Shown: in pieces, positions 24,588 through 34,973 of the stretch
Layout: each line of letters opens with the position of its first letter
How positions within the stretch are numbered: the stretch's first letter is position 1
Source: Candidatus Poribacteria bacterium
GTDB taxonomy: Bacteria > Poribacteria > WGA-4E > WGA-3G
DNA: 64,000 bases
Direction: 5' to 3'
Assembly (NCBI GenBank): GCA_022394755.1
Contig: JAGFCA010000075.1
Location: 1-64,000 of the forward strand
Notes under the pieces: generated by a model
What the model saw: the letters and a program-made list of their open reading frames with translations, nothing else
What the model was told of the DNA's origin: nothing
The model's database searches: none
Made by a program: the position numbers and the translations under genes

Positions 24588-25106
24588 ATGAGTGCTTTTG
24601 TAGAAACTTTGGGAAGAAATAAAGAAAATATTTTCCGTAGGATACCAAGAGAGTTATTCATACCTGCTATGATTATTCTTGCTTTAGTAGACATCAATAT
24701 TATTGGACGTTCTTTAGATTCACATTGGTTACCAGCAGTTGGATTTGTTTTAGGGATAGGTTTAGCAGGTCTTGGGTTTTTTATATATCATAGTACTGCA
24801 GATATAAGAATGACAAAACATCCAATAACAGAAAAATTGGCATGGTTAACAGGAATCTCGTTAATTCTTCTTGGAGTTACGTTTATGATTACGAACAATT
24901 CAATAGCGCTTGTTCTTAATCTTGACTGGTTATATGATTCCAGAACGGTTACAGTACCAATTTTGTTATGTCTCGGTTTCTGGATTATCACCCTTTCCAG
25001 TAAACTCTTCAGAACAGATCGTAAGTGGTGTTTATATGCAGGATCGGGTTTTAACGGCTTACTCCTCGTTTGTGTTGTTGCAAAATTATTCGGTTATGGT
25101 TTGTAG
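24588..25106 (+). CDS. Unknown membrane protein inside the nuo operon
   Basis: 172 aa with about five predicted membrane spans (for example LFIPAMIILALVDINIIG and LAWLTGISLILLGVTFMI). It lies between nuoH and nuoI, 14 bp after nuoH, on the same strand, with GGAAAAAT before the ATG. No complex I subunit or other family is recognised; the sequence lacks charged residues within spans typical of proton channels. It may be an accessory or assembly factor peculiar to this lineage. Confidence 0.75.
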   Translation: MSAFVETLGRNKENIFRRIPRELFIPAMIILALVDINIIGRSLDSHWLPAVGFVLGIGLAGLGFFIYHSTADIRMTKHPITEKLAWLTGISLILLGVTFMITNNSIALVLNLDWLYDSRTVTVPILLCLGFWIITLSSKLFRTDRKWCLYAGSGFNGLLLVCVVAKLFGYGL

Positions 25107-25152
25107 CATTATGTGTAGTATCGGAAAACAATAGATCTACAAGGAAATTATT

Positions 25153-25872
25153 ATGGATAAATACATACGCAATATCTATAAAGGTGTTTACACCGTCCTC
25201 GTTGGGATGCGGATTACTATACGGCAGTTTTTTGAACCGAACGTCACACATCAATATCCTTATGAACATGATTTTGAAAAGAAACAGAATGTACGTGAGA
25301 TTCCTAAAGGATATCGAGGTCAACTCTATAATCGTATTGAGGATTGTATTGGATGTAAAAAATGTGAGATGATATGTCCTGTTGATTGTATTACCATAAA
25401 AGGTGATAAGTTGCCAAAAGGTGAGCAGCTTTGGGATAGTATGAATGTCGTACATCTTAAGGATGGTCGAGAAATAATCGGAATCTTGGATGGTGATGAC
25501 AAAAAGATTGATCTTCAGGGTTCACTGACATTGACAAATACCACATCCCGCTTAGGACCACAAGAGGTTATAGATCGGCTTGAACCATCAAATGATGATA
25601 CCAGAACACAGACTATATCTGGTGATGAAGTCTCACGTGTGGTTACACGTAACCCTGTTGTCTTCTATCTTGACCAGTTTGATATTGATATGTCTTTATG
25701 CATGTATTGCGGTCTGTGTACAGAAGTTTGTCCAACAGAATGTCTCACAATGAAAGATTCACTTGAAGGAATTGAGTATTCAAAGTTTGACCGTACAGAT
25801 CTGATTTTCGAATTTGATAAGCAGGAAATGTACAATAAAGATGATGAAAGTAGCATAGAAGCAGCAGATTAA
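25153..25872 (+). CDS. nuoI: Complex I subunit NuoI, enlarged between its two iron-sulfur motifs
   Basis: 239 aa, longer than the usual 160-180. Two 4Fe-4S motifs are intact: CIGCKKCEMICP (C65-C75) and CMYCGLCTEVCP (C183-C193). They are normally about 30-40 residues apart; here about 107 residues separate them. The extra segment includes VVHLKDGREIIGILDGDDKK, which resembles a small SH3/Sm-like beta hairpin, then a polar Thr/Asp-rich stretch. The reading frame is continuous and codon use looks like its neighbours. It would carry clusters N6a and N6b. Confidence 0.93.
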   Translation: MDKYIRNIYKGVYTVLVGMRITIRQFFEPNVTHQYPYEHDFEKKQNVREIPKGYRGQLYNRIEDCIGCKKCEMICPVDCITIKGDKLPKGEQLWDSMNVVHLKDGREIIGILDGDDKKIDLQGSLTLTNTTSRLGPQEVIDRLEPSNDDTRTQTISGDEVSRVVTRNPVVFYLDQFDIDMSLCMYCGLCTEVCPTECLTMKDSLEGIEYSKFDRTDLIFEFDKQEMYNKDDESSIEAAD

Positions 25873-25909
25873 GATTACTCTTACTGCTATTTTGCTGGAT
25901 TATTTATAA

Positions 25910-26428
25910 ATGGAAATAACGCTAAAGACACTTATTTTCTATGGATTTGCACTAATGACAATTGGCTCGGCATTCGCTGTAGTCACGGTCCGTAATATTG
26001 TGCATGCAGCATTCGCATTGATGGTCACTCTTTTTGGTGTAGCTGGACTTTATGTATTCCTACAAGCAGATTTTCTTGCTGCAACACAGGTGATTGTATA
26101 TGTTGGTGGTATTCTCGTACTTATACTATTTGGTGTCATGATGACAAGTGGACGGCTACAGATGCGTATCCATATTGAACGAGGACAACTCATATTAGGT
26201 GGGGGTATTACACTTGCACTCCTTATGTTGCTATTGACAGTGATTGCTAATACACCAAAATGGAAGAATTTATCTGATGATGGTACTGTGTTTGTTCCCA
26301 CAACCAGCCGTATTGGTAAGCTAATACTAAATGAAGCTTTTTTACTACCCTTTGAGATTGCTTCTGTATTATTATTAGTCGCTCTCATCGGTGCAGCCCT
26401 TATATCTCGTAAAGAGATAAGGGATTAA
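25910..26428 (+). CDS. nuoJ: Complex I subunit NuoJ, first operon
   Basis: 172 aa, five predicted spans. The third-span region LAATQVIVYVGGILVLILFGVMMT is typical of NuoJ (ND6), the hinge of the E-channel. It follows nuoI by 37 bp. Confidence 0.93.
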   Translation: MEITLKTLIFYGFALMTIGSAFAVVTVRNIVHAAFALMVTLFGVAGLYVFLQADFLAATQVIVYVGGILVLILFGVMMTSGRLQMRIHIERGQLILGGGITLALLMLLLTVIANTPKWKNLSDDGTVFVPTTSRIGKLILNEAFLLPFEIASVLLLVALIGAALISRKEIRD

Positions 26429-26465
26429 TATATCGTACTAAGAAATAGACCTTTAGACATAATTT

Positions 26466-26774
26466 ATGACATTACAACACTATTTAGTTATCAGCGCAAT
26501 CTTATTTTCTCTTGGTATTTTTGCCGTTTTGACCCGTCGTAATGCCATAAGCATACTAATGGGTATAGAGCTTATATTAAATTCTTGTAATCTTAATTTT
26601 GTGGCTTTCTCCCGTTTTGTTACACCACCTGAGAACATTGATGGTCAGATAATTGCAATCTTTGGAATTGTTTTAGCAGCAGCTGAAGCAGCTGTATTTC
26701 TTGCAATTATCCTTGCTATCTACCGTGAATTTGGTAGTATCAGACCAGACGAAGTGGATACCTTGAAGGGGTAG
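26466..26774 (+). CDS. nuoK: Complex I subunit NuoK, first operon
   Basis: 102 aa, three spans. The conserved glutamates of the ND4L channel are present in LMGIELILNSCNLNFVAF and AAAEAAVFLAIIL. Length is normal for NuoK. Confidence 0.95.
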   Translation: MTLQHYLVISAILFSLGIFAVLTRRNAISILMGIELILNSCNLNFVAFSRFVTPPENIDGQIIAIFGIVLAAAEAAVFLAIILAIYREFGSIRPDEVDTLKG

Positions 26775-26783
26775 TTTTTATAT

Positions 26784-28994
26784 ATGGTTGTTCTAATTAG
26801 TATTATATTACTTGCTCCTCTAACAGCATTTGCTGTCTATGCCTTACTTGGTTTAGCCAACAAAGGAAATCCAAGGCAAGATGTTCTATCAACATTTGCA
26901 ATGCTTGCGGCATTTATCTGCTCAATATTACTCTTTTGGCAGATAGATCCAAAACCAGTACCCCTTACGATTGATTGGATATCACTCGGAAGTATTACTT
27001 TTTCAATGGGATTCTACCTTGATAGTGTCACAGTGATAATGCTGATTGTTGTCACCTTGGTAAGTAGTCTGGTACACATCTTCTCAATGGGATATATGCA
27101 TGGAGATCCCAGATATCCAAGATTCTTCGCATTTCTATCACTCTTCTCATTTTCCATGTTGTTCTTGGTGGTATCAGACAATCTACTCGGAATTTATATT
27201 GGCTGGGAACTTGTTGGACTATGTTCCTACCTTCTCATAGGATTTTGGTTTGAAAAAGATTCAGCTGCAAATGCATGTAAGAAAGCATTCCTGACGACGC
27301 GTGTCGGGGATGTCGGTATGTTTGTAGGGATGATGATGTTATTTACAAAATTTAAAACATTATCACTTTATGATGGTGCAAATGCAGGAATATTCACACT
27401 TGTAGAAGGTTTGAGTGGTACAGGAGATATGTTATGGTTGTCTGTTGCTGGTATTCTCATTTTTTGTGGAGCAGTTGGTAAGTCTGCACAAGTTCCATTA
27501 CATACATGGCTTCCCGATGCAATGGAAGGTCCAACACCTGTTAGTGCTTTGATTCATGCCGCGACAATGGTGGCTGCAGGAGTATATCTTACTGCACGGA
27601 TGTTCCCCATTTTGACCACATCTTCATCACTCGTTATTGCTTATGTTGGAGGTATCACGGCAATAGTTGCAGCAACGATCGCAATTGTTCGTTTTGATAT
27701 TAAACGTGTTTTAGCATACTCTACCGTAAGTCAATTAGGTTTTATGATGTTGGCGATTGGGGCAGGTAGTTATGTTGCTGGTCTATTCCATTTGACCACA
27801 CATGCCTTCTTTAAAGCGTTATTATTCCTGGGATCAGGTAGTGTTATACATGCATTCCATGCAATGCACACTCATCATGACGAAGAACATACAGATGATG
27901 CTAACCATGAACATGATGATCACAGTTTAGTTCATGAACACGGATCTGAAATTCCTCCTGACCAAGATATGCGGAACATGGGTGGTCTACGCCGTAAAAT
28001 GCCATTCACATTTATTACTATGTTGATAGCAACACTTTCAATTTCAGGAGTACCTTTCATATTTTCAGGTTTTTGGAGTAAAGATAAGATATTAGGTGGT
28101 GTTCTTGAAAGAGCAATGGAATGGAACTCAATACACCATTATATTCTATTTGTCATTGCACTCATTGCTGCAGGGATCACAGCATTTTATATGTTCCGTC
28201 TAATTTTCATGACCTTCTTTGGTGAACCAAAGAATCAGGAAATGCATGAGATGGCACATGAATCTCCATGGGTTATGACCGTACCACTACTTGTTTTAGC
28301 ATTCTTGAGTTTTCCAGTCGTAAATCATCTCTGGTTCAACAAAGATTTTGTAAAACCACCAATGCAACACCACATCCATGCTCCAGAACATGCACAAGTT
28401 TTACCAGATTCAAAAACACATAACACCGAATTTAGTCTAGCATTTTTAGGTGTCTCAGAAGCTAATGCAGCAGAGGGTGAGGAGAATGGACACGATTCTG
28501 CCCACGGTGCGGATGGACACCATGGACATAGTCCTGCACATACAATTGCCATGATCCTTTCAATTATTGTAGCGGGATTTGGAATACTACTATCATGGTT
28601 GTTCTATCATAAAAGAAGATTGTCTGCAGAGGCAGTATCTACTACTTTCCGTCCAGTCTACAACTTGTTTTGGAATAAGTATTATTTTGACGAATTCTAT
28701 GATGGAGTATTAGTCGCACTAACTGTTTGGAAATCACGTTTATATGCACAATTTGATGGTTCAGTAGTTGACGGCATAGTCAATGGAGTTGGAACTGTAA
28801 CGCGAGATGTTTTTGCCGCATTTACTGGATTCTTTGATAATAGTGTTGTTGATGGAATTGTAAATCGGATTGCAGAGGTTACTTGGACAATTGGTGGAAG
28901 AATACGTAGAATTCAAACAGGTGCAATCCAAACATATCTTTTTGTTGTGATTGGTGGGATAGTGTTGATAATCCTTATTTTTAGAGTATTATAA
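26784..28994 (+). CDS. nuoL: Complex I subunit NuoL with histidine-rich insertions
   Basis: 736 aa antiporter-like subunit, about 100 aa longer than typical. The core is well conserved (GWELVGLCSYLLIGFW, KSAQVPLHTWLPDAMEGPTP). Two insertions rich in His, Asp and Glu interrupt it, near residues 352-395 (HAMHTHHDEEHTDDANHEHD) and 525-590 (GHDSAHGADGHHGHSPAHT). Both probably lie outside the membrane and could bind metal. The C-terminal lateral helix region is retained. Confidence 0.95.
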   Translation: MVVLISIILLAPLTAFAVYALLGLANKGNPRQDVLSTFAMLAAFICSILLFWQIDPKPVPLTIDWISLGSITFSMGFYLDSVTVIMLIVVTLVSSLVHIFSMGYMHGDPRYPRFFAFLSLFSFSMLFLVVSDNLLGIYIGWELVGLCSYLLIGFWFEKDSAANACKKAFLTTRVGDVGMFVGMMMLFTKFKTLSLYDGANAGIFTLVEGLSGTGDMLWLSVAGILIFCGAVGKSAQVPLHTWLPDAMEGPTPVSALIHAATMVAAGVYLTARMFPILTTSSSLVIAYVGGITAIVAATIAIVRFDIKRVLAYSTVSQLGFMMLAIGAGSYVAGLFHLTTHAFFKALLFLGSGSVIHAFHAMHTHHDEEHTDDANHEHDDHSLVHEHGSEIPPDQDMRNMGGLRRKMPFTFITMLIATLSISGVPFIFSGFWSKDKILGGVLERAMEWNSIHHYILFVIALIAAGITAFYMFRLIFMTFFGEPKNQEMHEMAHESPWVMTVPLLVLAFLSFPVVNHLWFNKDFVKPPMQHHIHAPEHAQVLPDSKTHNTEFSLAFLGVSEANAAEGEENGHDSAHGADGHHGHSPAHTIAMILSIIVAGFGILLSWLFYHKRRLSAEAVSTTFRPVYNLFWNKYYFDEFYDGVLVALTVWKSRLYAQFDGSVVDGIVNGVGTVTRDVFAAFTGFFDNSVVDGIVNRIAEVTWTIGGRIRRIQTGAIQTYLFVVIGGIVLIILIFRVL

Positions 28995-29133
28995 TATTAA
29001 AATACAACAGTTTTTCAAGATGAATCATATTATTTTACTATATACATTATAGGTCTTTTACCAGCGAGAGAATCAAATTAAACTAACAATGATTGCCGAT
29101 AAGGTAAATTCAGCGAGGAAAGAATACTAAAAA

Positions 29134-30669
29134 ATGTTATTGTCGCTAATGATTTTTGTTCCATTACTTGGGATGGTAGTAGTTTTGCTACTACCGCGCG
29201 AATCTGAGGAACTCATAAAACGGGTTACATTGCTGTTCACGTTTATTCCGCTCATTCTTGCAGTGTATCTATTTATTACCTATGACCGTTCAACAGCAGC
29301 ATCCCAGTATATTGCTAACATTACATGGATTGAGAAATTTAATATTAACTACCATGTCGGAATTGACGGCTTGAGTGTTACATTGATGCTTCTCACTGCA
29401 TTATTGGGACCAATCTGTGTAATTGCATCGTGGCGAAATATAGAAAAAGGTATTAAGGCATACATGGCGTTGTTCCTGATGTTGGAAACGGGTATGTTAG
29501 GTTTCTTCGCTGCGATGGATCTATTCCTATTCTATGTTTTCTTTGAACTTACATTGTTGCCGATGTATTTCCTTATCGGTGTATGGGGAGGACCGCGTCG
29601 GGAATATGCAGCAATAAAATTCTTCCTTTATACACTATTCGGAAGTGTTTTGATGTTAGTGGCAATGATTGCCGTGTATTTGGCAAGTGGTGATCCTGGT
29701 GCACGCACATTTGATATCCCTACATTAATCGCATTAGCATCAACTGAAGGTCATGCCCTTAATAGTCTTAACTTCCAAATATGGGTATTCCTTGGATTCT
29801 TTATCGGCTTTGCAGTGAAAGTTCCAATCTTCCCATTCCATACATGGCTCCCAGATGCACACGTTGAAGCCCCTACGGCTATAAGTGTGATTCTTGCTGG
29901 TGTTTTGTTAAAGATGGGAACATACGGACTTGTAAGAATCAATATGGCTATGTTCCCGTTAGGTTTAGATCGGTTTACAAATGGTTCAGATTTCTGGGGT
30001 TATAGTCTTGCTCTACTCGGTTTCATAAATATAGTATACGGATCATTCTGTGCTTTGGCACAAACAGATTTCAAGAAGTTGGTGGCATACTCCAGTATTG
30101 GACATATGGGTTTTGTAATTTTGGGTTTAGCAGCACGAAATGATACCGGTGTTTCTGGTGCTATACTTCAAATGTTCAATCACGGTGTCATTAGTGCCAT
30201 GTTGTTCCTACTGGTAGGAGTTCTATATGATCGAGCACACCATCGTGAGATTAATCGTTTTGGTGGGATTGGAAGTAAAATGCCGATCTACACAGGAATT
30301 ACGACACTTGCATTTATGGCTTCATTAGGTTTACCAGGTTTAAGCGGATTTGTAGGTGAAGCACTTTCACTTCTCGGAGCATTTGCTAAATATAAGACAC
30401 TAACGATTTTATCCACAATTGGAATAGTTGTTGGTGCAGCCTATTTCCTATGGACTTTACAAAGAGTTTTCTTAGGCAAACTAAATCCAGACTATGAAGA
30501 TATACCAGAAATAAATAAACGTGAGATTCTTACCTTAGTTCCACTTGGAATTCTTACAATTCTTCTTGGTGTCTTTCCACATATCATAATTGATATGTTT
30601 AGTGTATCCGTAACCGAATTGACAAACAGTCTGACAGAAGCCATCGGCACATTCCAAGCGAACCTATAG
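29134..30669 (+). CDS. nuoM: Complex I subunit NuoM, first operon
   Basis: 511 aa antiporter-like proton channel subunit. FELTLLPMYFLIGVWGGPRR and FHTWLPDAHVEAPTAISV are diagnostic, with the conserved Glu and Lys of the channel. The 139-bp gap from nuoL holds no gene. GAGG is 15 nt before the ATG. Confidence 0.96.
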   Translation: MLLSLMIFVPLLGMVVVLLLPRESEELIKRVTLLFTFIPLILAVYLFITYDRSTAASQYIANITWIEKFNINYHVGIDGLSVTLMLLTALLGPICVIASWRNIEKGIKAYMALFLMLETGMLGFFAAMDLFLFYVFFELTLLPMYFLIGVWGGPRREYAAIKFFLYTLFGSVLMLVAMIAVYLASGDPGARTFDIPTLIALASTEGHALNSLNFQIWVFLGFFIGFAVKVPIFPFHTWLPDAHVEAPTAISVILAGVLLKMGTYGLVRINMAMFPLGLDRFTNGSDFWGYSLALLGFINIVYGSFCALAQTDFKKLVAYSSIGHMGFVILGLAARNDTGVSGAILQMFNHGVISAMLFLLVGVLYDRAHHREINRFGGIGSKMPIYTGITTLAFMASLGLPGLSGFVGEALSLLGAFAKYKTLTILSTIGIVVGAAYFLWTLQRVFLGKLNPDYEDIPEINKREILTLVPLGILTILLGVFPHIIIDMFSVSVTELTNSLTEAIGTFQANL

Positions 30670-30678
30670 GAGGATGGT

Positions 30679-32151
30679 GTGGATTTCAAGAACAATATTG
30701 AGAGTATACTCTATTTCACACCAGAGATCCTACTCATCATATTTGCTGCATCAGTAATCATCCTTGATCTTTTTGTTAAGAATAAGGATAGCCATAAGGT
30801 TGCATATTTATCTCTCGTAGGTCTTGTTTGTACCTTAGTGGCTACCTTGTATATAAGTTCATATATTGCTGATAGTTCCTTATCCCTTTTCTGGGGAATG
30901 ATTCGACTTGATAAGTTTGCTATTTTCTTCAAAATCCTTTTGGTCTTGGCAACATCTGCAACTATCCTCTTCTCACTCAGATCAGAAGAAATTGATGTAG
31001 GATTAAAAGGTGAATATTACGCACTATTATTAGCAGTAACATTAGGAATGTTTCTAATGGCATCATCAACCAATCTGTTGATGATTTTTATTTCTTTGGA
31101 AACTGTCAGTCTTACTTCATACATACTTGCCGGATTCCTAACCCATAGTCCACGCTCAAGTGAAGCTGCCTTTAAATACATTACTTACGGTGCAGTTGCA
31201 TCGGGTACAATGTTATTTGGATTATCTTTGTTGTTTGGTATGACAGGCACAGGTAATTTGGCAGAGATAAGTCAACAACTGCCAGAAGTTTTAGCAGCAG
31301 GTGAGATTACAGGATTAGGTCTTCTGATTGCAATTACATTTATTCTCGCCGGTATAGGTTATAAAATTGCATCAGTTCCTTTCCATATGTGGTCTCCTGA
31401 TGTTTATGAAGGTGCCCCAATACCAATAACCGCGTTTCTTTCAGTTGCTTCAAAAGCAGCTGGATTTGCACTGTTTTTAAGATTCTTCTATACAGGTTTT
31501 CAAGCAGAAGGTATTTTACAATCCGTAGACTGGAGTTTACTGTTAGCAGTTGTTTCTGCTTTAACAATGACGATTGGGAATCTTGCCGCATTACCACAGC
31601 AGAATGTAAAACGTCTATTAGCATATTCAAGTATCTCGCACGGTGGGTATCTTTTGATGGGTGGTGTCCTTCTGACACCTGAAGGACTCGGTGCAATTCT
31701 ATTCTATCTTGTGGTCTATCTCTTTATGAATTTAGGTGCGTTCTTTGTTGTTGTATTAGTAGCAAATGAATCAGGTAGTGAAATGATTGAAAGTTATCGT
31801 GGTTTATCTACTCGCGCGCCACTTGTAGCAGCTGCTATGCTTATATTCTTATTTTCTCTTACAGGTATACCTCCCTTTGCAGGATTTTTTGGTAAATGGC
31901 TTTTGTTCACAGCGGTTATCGGTAAAGGCATGTATTGGTTGGCACTAATAGGACTATTGAATAGTGTCGTTTCACTTTATTACTATGCTCGTATAATTAA
32001 AGCTATGTATTTTGAATCATCTGATGAGGAAGAAAGTTTCTCGTTTAATAAAAGCACATTTGCCTTATTAAGTGTATTTGTTATTCCCACCATTTTCATC
32101 GGTATCCTCAATATCCTGTATAACTATTCAGATAAGATTACTCTACAGTAG
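30679..32151 (+). CDS. nuoN: Complex I subunit NuoN, first operon
   Basis: 490 aa antiporter-like subunit. Diagnostic segments are ISLETVSLTSYILAGF, FHMWSPDVYEGAPIPITAF and LTGIPPFAGFFGKW. The start is GTG with AGGAGG upstream, only 9 bp after nuoM. It is the last gene of the operon; no nuoE, F or G is present, so this complex probably takes electrons from a donor other than NADH, such as ferredoxin. Confidence 0.96.
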   Translation: MDFKNNIESILYFTPEILLIIFAASVIILDLFVKNKDSHKVAYLSLVGLVCTLVATLYISSYIADSSLSLFWGMIRLDKFAIFFKILLVLATSATILFSLRSEEIDVGLKGEYYALLLAVTLGMFLMASSTNLLMIFISLETVSLTSYILAGFLTHSPRSSEAAFKYITYGAVASGTMLFGLSLLFGMTGTGNLAEISQQLPEVLAAGEITGLGLLIAITFILAGIGYKIASVPFHMWSPDVYEGAPIPITAFLSVASKAAGFALFLRFFYTGFQAEGILQSVDWSLLLAVVSALTMTIGNLAALPQQNVKRLLAYSSISHGGYLLMGGVLLTPEGLGAILFYLVVYLFMNLGAFFVVVLVANESGSEMIESYRGLSTRAPLVAAAMLIFLFSLTGIPPFAGFFGKWLLFTAVIGKGMYWLALIGLLNSVVSLYYYARIIKAMYFESSDEEESFSFNKSTFALLSVFVIPTIFIGILNILYNYSDKITLQ

Positions 32152-32168
32152 TAGAAATATCAAACAGA

Positions 32169-32198
32169 TTGACATAACGGGATTGATTACTGTATACT
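32169..32198 (+). promoter_or_regulatory. tRNA-Gln promoter
   Basis: A perfect TTGACA (32169-32174), 18-bp spacer and TATACT (32193-32198) end 15 bp before the tRNA. Confidence 0.75.
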
Positions 32199-32213
32199 AT
32201 TTCCTCTAATCAA

Positions 32214-32284
32214 TGCCCGGTCGTCTAATGGTAGGACGCATGACTCTGGATCATGTAGTGAAGGTTCGAGTCCTTCCCGGGCAG
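32214..32284 (+). tRNA. tRNA-Gln, anticodon CTG
   Basis: 71 nt cloverleaf. The acceptor TGCCCGG pairs with CCGGGCA, the D stem is GTCT/GGAC, the anticodon stem is CATGA/TCATG with loop CTCTGGA (anticodon CTG at 32246-32248), and the T arm is GAAGG-TTCGAGT-CCTTC. U1-A72 and discriminator G73 are bacterial tRNA-Gln identity features. CCA is not encoded. Confidence 0.93.
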
Positions 32285-32326
32285 TAATGCTAATTCAAAT
32301 ATCAGAATAATTACAATGGAGACATT

Positions 32327-32761
32327 ATGGAAATTGTAGAAACTACCCCAGAAGAATATATAGAAAGTCAAGAACCAAAAATAAAAGCTGTACTGACAAC
32401 CTTACATGAATTAATTAAGACAGCCTTCCCTAATCAAGATATAAATTTGTGGCAAGGTATTTTTTGGAGTGGAAGTGAACAAAGTATTATTGGCTATGGA
32501 CATTGGTCATACCAACGGTCTGATAAAAAGCAAGTCGAATGGTTTCTCGTAGGGTTAACACGACAAAAGAATTACTATAGTGTATATGTCAATGCTGTTG
32601 AAGGCAAAAAATATCTTACTGAGATTTACAGTGACCGGCTTGGTAAGGTTAGGACTGGTAAGAGTTGTATTAATATTACAAATATTGATAATGTTGATCT
32701 TGATGTATTAAGTGAATTAATTGCACATGCCTATAAAACTACAACGGAAAACGGTTCATAA
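32327..32761 (+). CDS. DUF1801-type protein
   Basis: 144 aa. The N-terminal pattern TTPEEYIESQEPKIKAVLTT followed by LHELIKTAFPNQDINLWQGI, and later a Tyr-rich beta sheet (KNYYSVYVNA) and a GK-S segment (VRTGKSCI), match the DUF1801 family, small cytosolic proteins of unknown biochemical role. GGAGA precedes the ATG. It directly follows the tRNA. Confidence 0.7.
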   Translation: MEIVETTPEEYIESQEPKIKAVLTTLHELIKTAFPNQDINLWQGIFWSGSEQSIIGYGHWSYQRSDKKQVEWFLVGLTRQKNYYSVYVNAVEGKKYLTEIYSDRLGKVRTGKSCINITNIDNVDLDVLSELIAHAYKTTTENGS

Positions 32762-32876
32762 TACAATATATCTAATACTATAACCCTTAATTTCAATCCT
32801 AATAATAGTTTCTACTTTAATTCTTTTCCTACTTCAAACAATTATCTTACCAATCACCTTTATCTTGGAGAACCTG

Positions 32877-34940
32877 ATGAACGATTCCCCCAAACATACT
32901 AACCGACTTATAAATGAAACAAGTCCATATCTTCTTCAACATGCACATAATCCAGTGGATTGGTATCCATGGGGTGAGGAGGCGTTAGAAGTATCCAAAC
33001 GTGAGAATAAACCTATCTTGCTTAGTATAGGATACTCTGCATGCCATTGGTGTCATGTTATGGAACGGGAATCTTTTGAAAATGAAGAAATAGCAGACAT
33101 TATGAATCGTCTGTTCGTAAACATCAAGGTGGATAGAGAAGAACGTCCTGATTTAGATGAAATATATATGAATGCTGTTCAAATCATGACACAACATGGT
33201 GGATGGCCGATGACAGTTTTCCTCACGCCAGAATTAAAACCGTTTTATGGCGGAACTTACTATCCACCGACAGATAGTTATGGTAGACCTGGATTTCCTA
33301 AGGTTATGCACGCTGTAGCAGAAGCATTCAATGAGAAAAACACACAAGTTTTGGAACAGGCGGATCAATTAACTACACAACTCAGTCGGATGAGTCATCT
33401 TGTTGATCCACATGAGCATGAATTGACTGAGGATCTGATGTCAAGAGCATTTCAAGACTATCGATCCAGATTCGATTCTCAGAACGGTGGATTTGGAAAT
33501 GCACCTAAGTTTCCACCAAGTATGGGATTACCCTTTCTTCTTCGTTATTGGCACCATAATGGTAATGCTTATGCATTAGAAATGGTCGAAACCACACTTC
33601 AAAAAATGGCTCGTGGGGGTCTGTATGACAAACTGGGTGGTGGTTTTCACAGATATTCCACTGATGAGAAATGGCTTGTACCTCATTTTGAAAAAATGCT
33701 CTATGACAACGCATTGCTTGTTGTAGCATGTTTTGAAACATACCAAGCAACAAAGAATACTTTTTATCGTGATATTGCTATAGATACATTGGATTATGTC
33801 CTACGTGAAATGTATGATGAAGAGAACGGAGGATTCTATTCCACACAAGATGCTGATAGTGAAGGGGTTGAAGGAAAGTTCTTTGTTTGGGAGCCTAATG
33901 ATGTGGAGGATGTGATCGGTGAGGAGAACGCTGAAATCTTTTGTGAATTCTATGACATTACACCCCACGGTAATTTTGAAGGTGAGAACATACTTCATAT
34001 TCAAACTCCATCAGATCTCTTTGCGCAAAAGATTGGTATGGAACAAGATAAATTAGAATCCCTTCTGGCTGAATGTAGAAAGAAGCTTTTTGATGAAAGA
34101 GAGAAACGTATTAAACCGGGGTTGGATGATAAAATACTAACCAGTTGGAACGGTATTATGATACGAGCAATGGCTATTGGATACCAATTAACTGGTAATT
34201 CAGCTTATCTAACTGCTTGTGAAAAATCTGCCAACTTTGTCCTAACAACTCTTTCACAGGATAATGGTCTACTATTACGAACCTATCGAGCAGGAAAAAG
34301 TCATCTCAATGCTTATTTGGAGGATTATTCCTATTTCATTTCAGGATTAATCGCTTTATATGAAGCCAGTTTTGACGCCAGATGGCTTAAAGAAGCAGTA
34401 CGTCTTGCAGATATAATGATTGATCAGTTTGGGGATGAGGAGGGAGATGGATTTTTCTTCACAGGCAAAGCACACGAATCACTGATTGTCCAATCCAAAT
34501 CTGCTTATGATGGAGCAACTCCTTCAGGGGCATCAATGGCAATACATGGATTGCTACGTCTTGCAAAACATCTTGATAAACCCGTTTTTCATGAGAAAGC
34601 TGTGGATACATTAAAACTATATTTCCATCAGATAGAATCAATGCCATCGGGTTCAGGACAACTTTTATGTGAACTGTCTTTCTTGTTGTCTACACCAAAA
34701 GAGATAGCAGTAATTGGTGAAAAGAATGATGAAAGAACAGTGGAGATGTTAACTGCATTACATAACATGTATTTGCCTAACAAGATTATAGGACTAAGTC
34801 TACCAACTGATGGAGAAAGATTACCACTTCTTACAGATAAACCACAGATTGATGGAAACTCTACAGTCTATGTATGTGAGAATTTCGCTTGTAAAACCCC
34901 TACTTCTGATGTCGACGAATTTATTGAATTGTTGCAATAG
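32877..34940 (+). CDS. DUF255 thioredoxin-domain protein (YyaL/SPATA20 type)
   Basis: 687 aa from ATG 32877, preceded by GGAG; a longer TTG reading adds four residues. The N-terminal thioredoxin-like domain has [20 protein letters not shown] and a C-x2-C site in [13 protein letters not shown]. The long C-terminal part is the six-hairpin glycosidase-like alpha toroid ([39 protein letters not shown]). The family is widespread and its function is not established. Confidence 0.93.
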   Translation: MNDSPKHTNRLINETSPYLLQHAHNPVDWYPWGEEALEVSKRENKPILLSIGYSACHWCHVMERESFENEEIADIMNRLFVNIKVDREERPDLDEIYMNAVQIMTQHGGWPMTVFLTPELKPFYGGTYYPPTDSYGRPGFPKVMHAVAEAFNEKNTQVLEQADQLTTQLSRMSHLVDPHEHELTEDLMSRAFQDYRSRFDSQNGGFGNAPKFPPSMGLPFLLRYWHHNGNAYALEMVETTLQKMARGGLYDKLGGGFHRYSTDEKWLVPHFEKMLYDNALLVVACFETYQATKNTFYRDIAIDTLDYVLREMYDEENGGFYSTQDADSEGVEGKFFVWEPNDVEDVIGEENAEIFCEFYDITPHGNFEGENILHIQTPSDLFAQKIGMEQDKLESLLAECRKKLFDEREKRIKPGLDDKILTSWNGIMIRAMAIGYQLTGNSAYLTACEKSANFVLTTLSQDNGLLLRTYRAGKSHLNAYLEDYSYFISGLIALYEASFDARWLKEAVRLADIMIDQFGDEEGDGFFFTGKAHESLIVQSKSAYDGATPSGASMAIHGLLRLAKHLDKPVFHEKAVDTLKLYFHQIESMPSGSGQLLCELSFLLSTPKEIAVIGEKNDERTVEMLTALHNMYLPNKIIGLSLPTDGERLPLLTDKPQIDGNSTVYVCENFACKTPTSDVDEFIELLQ

Positions 34941-34973
34941 TGATTGTATAACTTAGTCTAAGGTAATATAACA

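Noticed and set aside
25070..25455. 100-aa and 134-aa ORFs around the nuoI start
   Set aside because: Out-of-frame shadows of nuoI and its upstream neighbour.
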